Positions 1 to 6,740 of a stretch of 7,382 nt of DNA are shown here, piece by piece. Origin of the DNA: Bacteroidota bacterium (GTDB taxonomy: Bacteria > Bacteroidota > Bacteroidia > Bacteroidales > Prolixibacteraceae); assembly GCA_030632865.1 (NCBI GenBank), contig DAOVTY010000158.1:1-7382 (forward strand). Reading direction: 5' to 3'. The translations under genes and the position numbers were made by a program. How positions within the stretch are numbered: position 1 is the stretch's first letter; each line of letters begins with the position of its first letter. The notes under the pieces were generated by a model. It did not search any database, had not been told where the DNA came from, and was given only the letters and a program-made list of their open reading frames with translations.

Positions 1-53
1 AGCTAAATTCGGTAATTAATAAATTAGACCTAAAAAACTATAATCAAAAAATT

Positions 54-761
54 ATGAAAAAGATAGTTATTATTAGTATCCTATTTTTTGTACTCGCAAT
101 AAATAGCTATTCTCAATACGATTGTAAAGTTTTGGTTGATAACCTTAAAGGTCAATATAACGGAGATTGTAAGAGAGGACTTGCAAATGGAGAAGGGTCT
201 GCAAAGGGCATTGATACTTATATTGGAAAATTTAAAAAAGGATTGCCGAACGGGTTTGGAGTTTATACTTATGAAAATGGATCTAATTTCATCGGAAACT
301 TCAGCAAGGGTCTTAAAGATGGATATGGATTACACAATATAATTACTGAAGCCGGTGATTTAGTACAAGATTATGGTTTATGGATGGCTGACTCACTTAT
401 TGTTCCCAACGATTCAAAAGCACTATTTAAAGTAAATTTAAGTAAAGGAATTAAAATTGTAGATCCTAAAATTACAAGAGGTGTCTCTACTAAAAATCAG
501 GTCTGGATTAATTTTCAGGTTGATGGTGTACTTGACAATTCTGTTACAATGGGAAACGCAGAAATTTCAGACGGTAAAAAAATTGATACCAGAGAACGCT
601 CGTTAAATACTTTAGTAGCTTTCGACGAAATTAAAGAGTTTCCGGTAACCATAAAATTGAAGTATCAAATTAGAAAAACCGATCAGCCATTTATGGTCGA
701 TTGCCAAACCGAAATTATTCTATTTACTCCCGGTCTCTGGGAAATTAATATAAACCATTAA
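54..761 (+). CDS. Exported MORN-repeat protein of unknown function
   Basis: The 235-residue product begins with a clear signal peptide: MKK, a hydrophobic stretch at about 4-17, then NSYSQ, so cleavage near residue 20-21 is likely and the mature protein should be periplasmic or surface-exposed. Residues 34-95 hold three MORN-type repeats of the form Y/F-x-G-x-x-x-x-G-x-x-x-G-x-G (YNGDCKRGLANGEG, YIGKFKKGLPNGFG, FIGNFSKGLKDGYG). Residues about 115-235 lack repeats, look beta-rich and end in GLWEININH; I do not recognise this region. MORN repeats form beta-hairpin arrays used for protein or lipid contact, so a structural or binding role is inferred, and no catalytic motif is visible. The ATG at 54 is chosen because it directly precedes the signal peptide. 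It is the only plus-strand gene and converges with the next gene across about 51 bp, so it is its own transcription unit. No convincing promoter fits in the 53 bases upstream. Confidence 0.85.
   Translation: MKKIVIISILFFVLAINSYSQYDCKVLVDNLKGQYNGDCKRGLANGEGSAKGIDTYIGKFKKGLPNGFGVYTYENGSNFIGNFSKGLKDGYGLHNIITEAGDLVQDYGLWMADSLIVPNDSKALFKVNLSKGIKIVDPKITRGVSTKNQVWINFQVDGVLDNSVTMGNAEISDGKKIDTRERSLNTLVAFDEIKEFPVTIKLKYQIRKTDQPFMVDCQTEIILFTPGLWEININH
153..338 (+). repeat. Three tandem MORN repeats (protein-level)
   Basis: Codons 34-95 of the exported protein encode three units of about 21-24 residues. Each carries an aromatic residue, then G two residues later, then G-L-x-x-G-x-G. The units have diverged at DNA level, so this is an old protein repeat and not a fresh nucleotide duplication. 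Confidence 0.75.
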
Positions 762-812
762 TCCCAAGTTTAACTATTTTTCTTCTTTGCAACCAGAAAC
801 AATTATCAGAAA

Positions 813-2072
813 TTAAGTCTTCCTCTTTTTCTTCTTAGCCGCAGGAAACAAAACATTATTAAGTATTAAACGGTAGCCCGGAGAGTTGGGGTGCAAACTT
901 AAATCTGTTGGAGGATCTCCAACTAAATGTCGATAATCTTCGGGATCGTGGCCACCATAAAAAGTCCAAAAACCTTTTCCTATCTCTCCATGAATATAAC
1001 GAGCTTCACGGGCAGGTTTATTCTCGCCCATAATCAAAACATTTGGTTTTAAAACTTCTTTCCTATACGATGTAGTTTGCCCCATAAAACCTTTTATAAG
1101 GTTGTTGTGGTTTTGGCAAAGCATAGTCGGAATTGGATCCCATTTAGCAGAGAAATCGAACAAAGTAAAATAGTCGTTTTCGCGAATTACTTTTCGTGTA
1201 TTTGTAGCATCAATATCTGAGAATTCATAAACATACGGACTCGTTTCTAATTTAAAATCTCTGAAAGCAAATGTGTGTGTAAAATCAAGTTTCTCCTGGG
1301 CATTTTTATCAGCAGGATCACCATCAAACATATGCTCGCAAATATCAATTCCGGTAGCTGCAAGCGAAATATCGTATGTATCGGTAGCTGCACACATTGC
1401 AAATAAAAAACCACCACGTTGAACATAACTTTCAATTTCTCGAGTAATAAACGATTTCATCTCCGAAACCTTCATAAACCCTAAATTTCTGGCAAGCTCA
1501 TTATTTGTTTTTACATCTTGTTGATACCAGGGAGCGTGCTGATATGACCGCCAAAACTTTCCATATTGCCCGGTAAAATCCTCGTGATGAAGATGCAACC
1601 AATCGTAATCTGTAAGTTTACCATTAAGTATTTCTTCGTCGTAAATAATATCGTAATTAATTTCGGCGTAGGCTAAAACAAGTGTAACTGCATCGTCCCA
1701 AGGTTGTTTATTTGGCGGCGAATAAACTGCAATTTTTGGTGCTTTATTCATTGCAACGGCATCCATATTAACATCCGGTTCAGCTATTTCGTTCAGAATT
1801 GCAGAGGCCTGTCCATCGGTAATCATTTCAAAACTCACACCTCTAACAATGCATTCATTTTCAATTTCGGGATAATATTGCATCAGGAAACTCCCCCCCC
1901 GGTAATTTAGCAGCCATTTTACTTCCACATCTTTCTCAAGAGTCCAAAAAGTGATTCCATAAGATTTAAGATGGTCTTTTTGAGTTTCATCCATGGGGAT
2001 TAAGAGATACGTGCCTTTTGCATGAAAAGTAAAAAACAGAAGAATAAATATTATGGATACTTTAATGTTCAT
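813..2072 (-). CDS. Secreted amidotransferase-like protein, commonly mislabelled 'asparagine synthetase B'
   Basis: The 419-residue product has a signal peptide (MNIK, hydrophobic core 5-16, FHAKG at 16-20), so it should be exported. From memory, long secreted Bacteroidota proteins of this type are labelled asparagine synthetase B. The sequence does not support that: there is no Cys2 Ntn-amidotransferase start and no SGGxDS ATP-pyrophosphatase loop. Residues about 112-380 instead resemble a class I glutamine amidotransferase-like alpha/beta fold. They start with a KIAVYSPP strand, have Cys227 in GGFLFAMCAATDTYD as a possible nucleophile elbow, and GGHDPED with His375 and Glu378 spaced like the His-x-x-Glu part of such triads. 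The function and substrate are unknown, and the fold is my inference. Other visible features are a W/H-rich stretch at 158-182 and a basic C-terminal tail, KKKKRKT. The gene starts 49 bp after dnaB ends, so read-through transcription from dnaB is possible. Codons 58-60 contain a run of eight G. Confidence 0.75.
   Translation of the reverse strand: MNIKVSIIFILLFFTFHAKGTYLLIPMDETQKDHLKSYGITFWTLEKDVEVKWLLNYRGGSFLMQYYPEIENECIVRGVSFEMITDGQASAILNEIAEPDVNMDAVAMNKAPKIAVYSPPNKQPWDDAVTLVLAYAEINYDIIYDEEILNGKLTDYDWLHLHHEDFTGQYGKFWRSYQHAPWYQQDVKTNNELARNLGFMKVSEMKSFITREIESYVQRGGFLFAMCAATDTYDISLAATGIDICEHMFDGDPADKNAQEKLDFTHTFAFRDFKLETSPYVYEFSDIDATNTRKVIRENDYFTLFDFSAKWDPIPTMLCQNHNNLIKGFMGQTTSYRKEVLKPNVLIMGENKPAREARYIHGEIGKGFWTFYGGHDPEDYRHLVGDPPTDLSLHPNSPGYRLILNNVLFPAAKKKKRKT
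1893..1900 (-). repeat. G8 homopolymer inside coding sequence
   Basis: On the coding (minus) strand the codons for Arg58-Gly59-Gly60 read CGG GGG GGG, giving eight consecutive G in an AT-rich gene. Losing one G would read into TGA within about three codons of the tract; gaining one reaches TGA about 11 codons further on. Slippage here would therefore switch the gene off, leaving a fragment of about 62 to 72 residues. Confidence 0.9.
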
Positions 2073-2121
2073 CAGTATTATATTTTATGTAAAGAAACAA
2101 TTTATTGTATCTATGAACAAA

Positions 2122-3648
2122 TTAAAACGGAGTATCCGAAGTTTCTGCTTTCTGTTCATCGAACTTTCTATTACTCGAAATACCATCGGAAGTAGAGTTT
2201 TCATCTTCGTTCATTTTCGAACTAAATGTATGCTCAGCATTACCAAAACTATTACCAAACTGATTTTCCATATCAGAGAATTTCGCCAACTCTTTTCTGA
2301 ATGTTAAATGCACATCGCCAGTAGCACCATTTCTATGTTTCGAAATAATAATTTCTGCAACACCAAGTAATGAATTGCCAGATTCATCCTCGGTGATACC
2401 ATAATATTCAGGTCGGTGAATAAAAAGCACAATATCTGCATCCTGCTCAATAGCTCCAGATTCACGCAAATCGGATAGCTGTGGGCGTTTTCCCTCTCGA
2501 GATTCTACCGAGCGATTTAACTGCGATAATGCAATTATAGGAATATCTAACTCTTTCGCAATTGCTTTTAACGAACGCGAAATCATACTTACTTCCTGCT
2601 CACGACTACCACGACTATCGGTGCCTGCAGTCATCAACTGCAAGTAATCAATTACTACAACCTGAATGTCGTGCTGCATTTTTAAGCGGCGGCATTTTGC
2701 ACGCAGTTCAAAAATAGACATAGCTGGCGTATCGTCAATAAACATGGGCGCGTTATCGAAAGCTTTAATTCTTTGATTCAACTGTGCCCACTCATGTTCT
2801 TCCAATCTGCCCGACTTCAGCTTTTGAGATTGCAGTTCAGTCTCAGCAGAAATTAAACGAGTAACTAATTGCAACGATGACATTTCAAGCGAAAAAAAGG
2901 CGACTGGTCGATTGTGGTCGATTGCAATATTACGTGCCATCGAAAGGACAAAAGCTGTTTTCCCCATAGACGGACGAGCAGCAATAATTATAAGGTCTGT
3001 TCTTTGCCAACCGGATGTAATTCGGTCTATTGCAGTAAAACCTGATGGAGTTCCACTTAATCCATCTTTCTGATTACGTGCTTTTTCAATTTGCAGAATT
3101 GCTTCATTAAGAACAGGTTTAATTGGGCGAGTCTCCTTTTTTATATTTCCCTCGGCAACCTGAAATAGTGATGATTCAGAAAAATCTATTAAATCATCAA
3201 CATCAACAGTATCGTCGTATGATTTAGTTTGAATTTCGGAAGAAACTCTAATCAATTCTCGTTGAATAAATTTTTGAGCAATTATTCGTGCATGAAATTC
3301 GATATGTGCAGCCGACGAAACACGCCGGGTTAATTGTGTAATATAACCTGGACCACCAATTTCGTCTAACTGTTCGCGGTCTTTTAACTCTTGCGTTACC
3401 ATTAAAAGGTCTATCGGTTTCTCTTTTTCCGAAAGTTTTTTTATTGACTCGAATATTTTTTGATTCTCCTCTTTATAAAAACTTTGTGAGGTAATAATAT
3501 CGGCAACGGTAACATACGCATCTCTTTCGAGCATTAATGCGCCTAGAACAGCTTCCTCAACATCAATTGCTTGAGGTGGCAATTTACCGTATTGCGCATT
3601 TATTTGTTCTATATTAAATTGAGAATTTGTTTTTTTCTTTTCAGCCAT
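2122..3648 (-). CDS. dnaB: Replicative DNA helicase DnaB
   Basis: This is the hexameric 5'-3' helicase that unwinds DNA at the replication fork and contacts primase. The 508-residue length is slightly above the usual 450-480 because of a longer C-terminal tail. The N-terminal all-helical DnaB_N domain spans about 23-130 (LPPQAIDVEEAVLGALM), followed by a linker and the RecA-like domain from about 195. Visible core motifs are Walker A ARPSMGKTA at 224-232 with Lys230, the SLEM glutamate Glu255, Walker B VVVIDYLQLM at 330-339, the LSQLNRSVE block at 374-382, DLRESGAIEQDAD at 393-405, and KHRNGATG at 437-444 with the presumed arginine finger Arg439. No intein interrupts the Walker motifs. Residues about 459-508 are Asn/Ser/Glu/Asp-rich, probably disordered, and end in SDTPF. 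The ATG at 3648 places MAEKKKTNSQ before the conserved domain. It has its own candidate promoter in the 139-bp gap upstream. Confidence 0.97.
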   Translation of the reverse strand: MAEKKKTNSQFNIEQINAQYGKLPPQAIDVEEAVLGALMLERDAYVTVADIITSQSFYKEENQKIFESIKKLSEKEKPIDLLMVTQELKDREQLDEIGGPGYITQLTRRVSSAAHIEFHARIIAQKFIQRELIRVSSEIQTKSYDDTVDVDDLIDFSESSLFQVAEGNIKKETRPIKPVLNEAILQIEKARNQKDGLSGTPSGFTAIDRITSGWQRTDLIIIAARPSMGKTAFVLSMARNIAIDHNRPVAFFSLEMSSLQLVTRLISAETELQSQKLKSGRLEEHEWAQLNQRIKAFDNAPMFIDDTPAMSIFELRAKCRRLKMQHDIQVVVIDYLQLMTAGTDSRGSREQEVSMISRSLKAIAKELDIPIIALSQLNRSVESREGKRPQLSDLRESGAIEQDADIVLFIHRPEYYGITEDESGNSLLGVAEIIISKHRNGATGDVHLTFRKELAKFSDMENQFGNSFGNAEHTFSSKMNEDENSTSDGISSNRKFDEQKAETSDTPF

Positions 3649-3703
3649 ATTTATTGTAATTATAAACCTTCAACTCGTTAAAGGTGTAAAAATTTTCAGG
3701 CAC

Positions 3704-3735
3704 TAAAAGTACAAATTTTGAGAGGGTGTTTGCAA
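3704..3735 (-). promoter_or_regulatory. Candidate Bacteroidota-type promoter for dnaB
   Basis: Reading the minus strand, TTG at 3735-3733 lies 21 nt before TACTTTTA at 3711-3704. The second element matches the Bacteroidota -7 consensus TAnnTTTG at seven of eight positions, and the TTG with this spacing resembles the -33 element. The predicted start of transcription lies about 50 nt ahead of the dnaB ATG. This is a motif match only. Confidence 0.45.
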
Positions 3736-3787
3736 AAAATATTTTGAAGTTTTTAACGCTCGCTATTCACAATTGTTAATTGTTTCT

Positions 3788-4771
3788 TTAGTTTAAACTA
3801 TTTTCTATAACCTGCGTAATCATCTCTTTCAAGGTCAATCCCATAGCCACAATTTGTTGAGGAATAAAACTTGTTTCAGTCATTCCCGGTGTTGTATTTA
3901 CTTCAAGAAAATAGAATTCATCATTCTTTAAAATATAATCAACCCGAACAATTCCATCACATTCGCAAAAATCATAAATTTCTGAACTAATTTTCTGGCA
4001 TTTATCAGTTAGACTTTTGGTTATTCGTGCTGGAGTTATCTCTTCGGCTACACCAGGAATATATTTTGCTTCAAAATCAAAAAATTCATTTTTAGTAACT
4101 ATTTCAGTAACCGGGAAAACTATCTTTTCGTTGTTAATTTTAACTAGCCCACAAGTAAATTCGTCGCCATCAATAAATTGTTCTATCAGTGCTTCGTTAC
4201 TTTCTTCCAACGCCTTTTTTATTGCGGGTTCAATCTCATCTACATTTTTTACTTTGGTAATTCCAAAACTAGAGCCACCGGCATTTGGCTTTATAAACAT
4301 TGGTAATCCAAGTTTCTCACTTATTTTTACTGGTTCTATTTTTTCACCTTTCGATACTTTTATAGAATCGGCCATTTTAACCCCAAAACTACGTAAGTAA
4401 TTATTGCAAAACCATTTATTAAAAGTTAGCGACGACGATTGAACATTGCACGTAGAATACGGTATTTTAAGCAAATCGAAATAACCTTGCAGGATCCCAT
4501 CTTCGCCTGGTGTTCCATGAATTGTAATGTATGCAAAAGAAAAGCTTATTTTTTCTCCATTCAAATTAAAACTAAAATCAGATTTATCTATCTCCGCAAT
4601 TATATTATCATTTTGTATAACAGTCCACTCCTCTCCTTTCATTTGAATAAGCCAGGGGGTGAATTTTGTTTTATCAACAGCACTATAAACGTTCGCGCCA
4701 CTTTTTACCGAAACTATAAACTCAGACGAGTCGCCACCTGCAATTACTGCTATATTTGGTTTATTACTCAT
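3788..4771 (-). CDS. ddl: D-alanine--D-alanine ligase
   Basis: This cytoplasmic ATP-grasp enzyme joins two D-alanines to make the dipeptide that MurF adds to the peptidoglycan precursor. The 327-residue product has all the family landmarks: GGDSSEF with Glu17, HGTPGEDG from His85, KPNAGGSSFG with Lys161 and Ser167, EAKY with Tyr237 in the omega loop, RVDY with Arg276 and Asp278, and LEVNTTPGMT with Glu290 and Asn292. Glu17, Ser167 and Tyr237 match E. coli DdlB Glu15, Ser150 and Tyr216. Keeping Tyr predicts D-Ala-D-Ala rather than D-Ala-D-Lac product, so no vancomycin-resistance-type specificity is seen. I chose the ATG at 4771 because it gives the normal family N terminus (MSNKPNIAVIAGG). An upstream in-frame start at 4804 is a TTG, would add 11 unconserved residues and would overlap rluD by 41 nt. 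It is the last gene of the PASTA-rluD-ddl unit. Confidence 0.96.
   Translation of the reverse strand: MSNKPNIAVIAGGDSSEFIVSVKSGANVYSAVDKTKFTPWLIQMKGEEWTVIQNDNIIAEIDKSDFSFNLNGEKISFSFAYITIHGTPGEDGILQGYFDLLKIPYSTCNVQSSSLTFNKWFCNNYLRSFGVKMADSIKVSKGEKIEPVKISEKLGLPMFIKPNAGGSSFGITKVKNVDEIEPAIKKALEESNEALIEQFIDGDEFTCGLVKINNEKIVFPVTEIVTKNEFFDFEAKYIPGVAEEITPARITKSLTDKCQKISSEIYDFCECDGIVRVDYILKNDEFYFLEVNTTPGMTETSFIPQQIVAMGLTLKEMITQVIENSLN
4764..4771 (-). other. 8-nt rluD stop / ddl start overlap
   Basis: The minus-strand sequence ATGAGTAA contains the ddl start codon (ATG) and, in another frame, the rluD stop (TAA). There is no Shine-Dalgarno-like purine run just before the ATG, so translation of ddl is probably coupled to termination of rluD. 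This overlap also supports the ATG over the upstream TTG as the ddl start. Confidence 0.75.
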
Positions 4772-5801
4772 TTCTGTTTGCAATATAATTTTCCCATTTA
4801 TCAATTGCCGAAGCCATATCTTCCGGCAAATCAGAATTAAATGTCATTTTCTCGCCCGAAGTAGGATGCATGAAACCAAGTGTTTTGGCGTGCAATGCCT
4901 GGCGAGGTAAAGTTTTAAAACAATTAAATACAAACTGTTTATATTTGCTAAAAGTTGTTCCTCGCAAAATTTTATCTCCTCCGTAATTATAATCGTTAAA
5001 AATTGGATGATTTAAATGTTTCATGTGTACCCTTATTTGATGAGTTCTCCCAGTTTCCAGACGACATTCAACTAGTGTAACATATCCAATTCTCCTTAAA
5101 ACTTTATAATGTGTAACCGCATGTTTTCCATAATCACCTTCTGGGAAAACTACAAAAACCAGTCTATTTTTCAAGCTGCGCCCAATGTTTCCGGTAATCG
5201 TTCCTTCATCCTCTTTTAAACTACCCCAAACTATAGCTTGATAACGTCGTTCCGTAGTTTTTTCGAAAAATTGAAGTGCCAGCTTGTTTTTAGCCAACTC
5301 AGTTTTTGCCACAACCATCAATCCCGACGTGTCTTTATCAATTCTGTGAACTAATCCGGGGCGAGGATCTTCGCTATCAAAAAGTGGCGAATCTTTAAAA
5401 TAATATGCCAACGCATTTACCAAGGTTCCTGTGTAGTTTCCATGACCGGGATGCACAACCAAACCAGGAGGTTTGTTTATTACCATTAACTGATCATCTT
5501 CGTAAACAATATTCAACGGAATATCTTCGGCAATAATTTTTAATTCGCGCCGCGGATAATCCATTACAATTACAATTTCATCGTTGGGCCTTACTTTATA
5601 GTTTGGTTTTACAGATTTGTTATTTGCAAGAATATTACCTGCATCGGCAGCAGTTTGAATTCTGCTTCGCGAAGCATTTTCAATTCTATTAGAAAGAAAT
5701 TTATCTATTCGCAATGCTTTTTGTCCTGCATCAACAGTTATTCTGTAATGTTCGTACAAACCCTCATCCAGCTCTTCTTTTTCCTCTGTATATTCAACCA
5801 T
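4764..5801 (-). CDS. rluD: 23S rRNA pseudouridine synthase, RluD family
   Basis: RluA/RluD-family enzymes convert specific uridines in 23S rRNA to pseudouridine; RluD acts on helix 69 (positions 1911, 1915 and 1917 in E. coli numbering). The 345-residue product has an N-terminal S4 RNA-binding domain at about 29-80 (RIDKFLSNRI to VRPNDEIVI) and a catalytic domain from about 98. The signature RPGLVHRIDKDTSGLMVVAKT begins at 147, with catalytic Asp155 in HRIDKDTSG. The second conserved block is LETGRTHQIRVHMKHLNHP at 248-266, and the C-terminal QALHAKTLGFMHP at 301-313 is also typical. The S4 domain plus this length favours RluD over RluA or RluC, but the exact target uridines cannot be read from the sequence. 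The ATG at 5801 lies 15 nt after the PASTA gene ends, and the stop overlaps ddl, so it is the middle gene of an operon. Confidence 0.92.
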   Translation of the reverse strand: MVEYTEEKEELDEGLYEHYRITVDAGQKALRIDKFLSNRIENASRSRIQTAADAGNILANNKSVKPNYKVRPNDEIVIVMDYPRRELKIIAEDIPLNIVYEDDQLMVINKPPGLVVHPGHGNYTGTLVNALAYYFKDSPLFDSEDPRPGLVHRIDKDTSGLMVVAKTELAKNKLALQFFEKTTERRYQAIVWGSLKEDEGTITGNIGRSLKNRLVFVVFPEGDYGKHAVTHYKVLRRIGYVTLVECRLETGRTHQIRVHMKHLNHPIFNDYNYGGDKILRGTTFSKYKQFVFNCFKTLPRQALHAKTLGFMHPTSGEKMTFNSDLPEDMASAIDKWENYIANRNE

Positions 5802-5816
5802 TGTAGTTATCTAAAA

Positions 5817-6617
5817 TTATTTTTCAGTTGCACGTATAATTTTCTCTTCGTCAATTGTAACCCACAAATCAATAGAAGTTCCCATTCTAACAAAAGTACG
5901 TGCGTTAACATCCGGACTTTGCTTCCAAATAGTTGCATTTATAGAATCCTCTGCCGTAAGTATCGTTTCATCGTAAATTAAAACACCAAAGTTTAGCATT
6001 GCATCTGTAATAACTTTTTTGGCCGATTCAATATTATCACCTTTCAAATTAGGAAGAGGAGTCTCTTCGTTTTCAGTATCGCGACCAACAATAAAATTAA
6101 TAATACTACCTTTCAAAACTATATCTCCTTGAAATAATTCAATAGTATCTTGCTTAACTTTTAAAACTAAATTATTATATTCTGATGGTTTATATGAAAT
6201 TTCACCTATTTGCAACCCCCAGTTTCCTACCAAAACCTGCGCTTGCCGAAACGAAATATCTGTGAGTTTTGGTAATACAACCTGCTCTTTTTGTGTTGAG
6301 TTAATAGTTATAAAAATTGTGCGATTCTCTTTAACTCCCAACCCTTCATATGGAACTTGCTCTATTATTTTGCCTGGCATTACCTCTTCAGTAAAAACCG
6401 AATCGATAACTATTATTTTCAAATTTTGTTGCTCTGCAATTTCAATGGCCTCTGTTGGTGACATACCAATAAAGTTAGGAACAGGACGAGATTGCCCATG
6501 GCGCGTATATGTGTTTAAACTTTGACGGATAAAAAATATTATTACTACAACAAGAATAATTGCAATTATTAAATTGAGAAAAAATACACGGCTAACTAAG
6601 AATTTTTTAAAACTCAT
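5817..6617 (-). CDS. Membrane-anchored protein with three PASTA domains, no kinase domain
   Basis: The 266-residue product (from the ATG at 6617) starts MSFKKFLVSR, then has one membrane segment at about 11-31 and three extracytoplasmic PASTA domains at roughly 44-107, 112-179 and 185-255. Each opens with the typical V/L-P-x-L/F-x-G/D pattern (RPVPNFIGMSPTEA, VVLPKLTDISFRQA, TPLPNLKGDNIESA). The first and third also carry the internal Q-x-P (IIEQVPYEG, WKQSPDVNA). PASTA domains occur in penicillin-binding proteins and Ser/Thr kinases and often bind muropeptides. Here there is no kinase or transpeptidase domain, so a sensor, scaffold or structural cell-wall role is inferred. The longer reading starts at a TTG (6647) and adds ten residues unlike a signal anchor, so I prefer the ATG. 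It is the first gene of the unit with rluD (15-nt gap) and ddl, which ties it to peptidoglycan precursor supply. Confidence 0.88.
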   Translation of the reverse strand: MSFKKFLVSRVFFLNLIIAIILVVVIIFFIRQSLNTYTRHGQSRPVPNFIGMSPTEAIEIAEQQNLKIIVIDSVFTEEVMPGKIIEQVPYEGLGVKENRTIFITINSTQKEQVVLPKLTDISFRQAQVLVGNWGLQIGEISYKPSEYNNLVLKVKQDTIELFQGDIVLKGSIINFIVGRDTENEETPLPNLKGDNIESAKKVITDAMLNFGVLIYDETILTAEDSINATIWKQSPDVNARTFVRMGTSIDLWVTIDEEKIIRATEK

Positions 6618-6678
6618 TTTATTGTTTATAGTATTGAGATCTACCAAATTTTAAATTTAGACTGTCTTCTTTTGAAAA

Positions 6679-6700
6679 CAAAAATAAGCCAACAAAAGTA
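6679..6700 (-). promoter_or_regulatory. Two candidate -7 elements before the PASTA-rluD-ddl unit
   Basis: On the minus strand TACTTTTG (6700-6693) and TATTTTTG (6686-6679) both match the Bacteroidota -7 consensus TAnnTTTG exactly. They lie about 60-80 nt before the PASTA ATG in the gap between mqnE and the PASTA gene. Neither has a clear TTTG at the expected -33 position, so the call rests on the -7 elements and their position. Confidence 0.4.
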
Positions 6701-6740
6701 TGTTGAAAGTTTAAAACTATTTTTTTGCTGAGAAATTTAA

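Noticed and set aside
39..44. TATAAT upstream of the MORN gene
   Set aside because: It would place the transcription start almost on the ATG at 54, and TATAAT is not the Bacteroidota consensus; chance in AT-rich DNA.
136..342. Plus-strand 68-codon open frame within the MORN gene
   Set aside because: It overlaps the MORN repeats in another frame; the repeat pattern is only in the main frame.
1247..1435. Minus-strand 62-codon open frame inside the amidotransferase-like gene
   Set aside because: It is a second frame of a region fully covered by a longer gene with a signal peptide and conserved-looking motifs.
2053..2307. Plus-strand open frame of 84 codons across the dnaB 3' end
   Set aside because: It lies mostly antisense to the clear dnaB frame, has no recognisable domain, and its Phe/Ile/Thr-rich composition is what the reverse of this coding sequence would give. 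The same applies to the other plus-strand open frames at 1704-1910, 4017-4400, 4439-4840, 5655-5981, 6262-6525 and 6823-7136.
2122..3648. Intein or phage-type helicase in dnaB
   Set aside because: The Walker motifs are uninterrupted, the N-terminal DnaB domain is present, and the neighbours are all housekeeping genes.
3769..3783. Inverted repeat ACAATT-GTT-AATTGT just after ddl
   Set aside because: The stem is six base pairs, almost all A-T, with a three-base loop and no following T run on the minus strand, so it is too weak to call a terminator.
3788..4771. Possible D-Ala-D-Lac (vancomycin-resistance-type) ligase
   Set aside because: The omega loop keeps EAKY with Tyr237, the residue typical of D-Ala-D-Ala ligases, and no vanH- or vanX-like gene is adjacent.
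6706..6727. AGTTTAAAACT followed by T7 on the plus strand between mqnE and the PASTA gene
   Set aside because: The palindrome has almost no loop, and no plus-strand gene ends there. A similar AGTTTAACTATTTTT follows the MORN gene at 768-782, but its stem is only four base pairs, so I do not call either a terminator.
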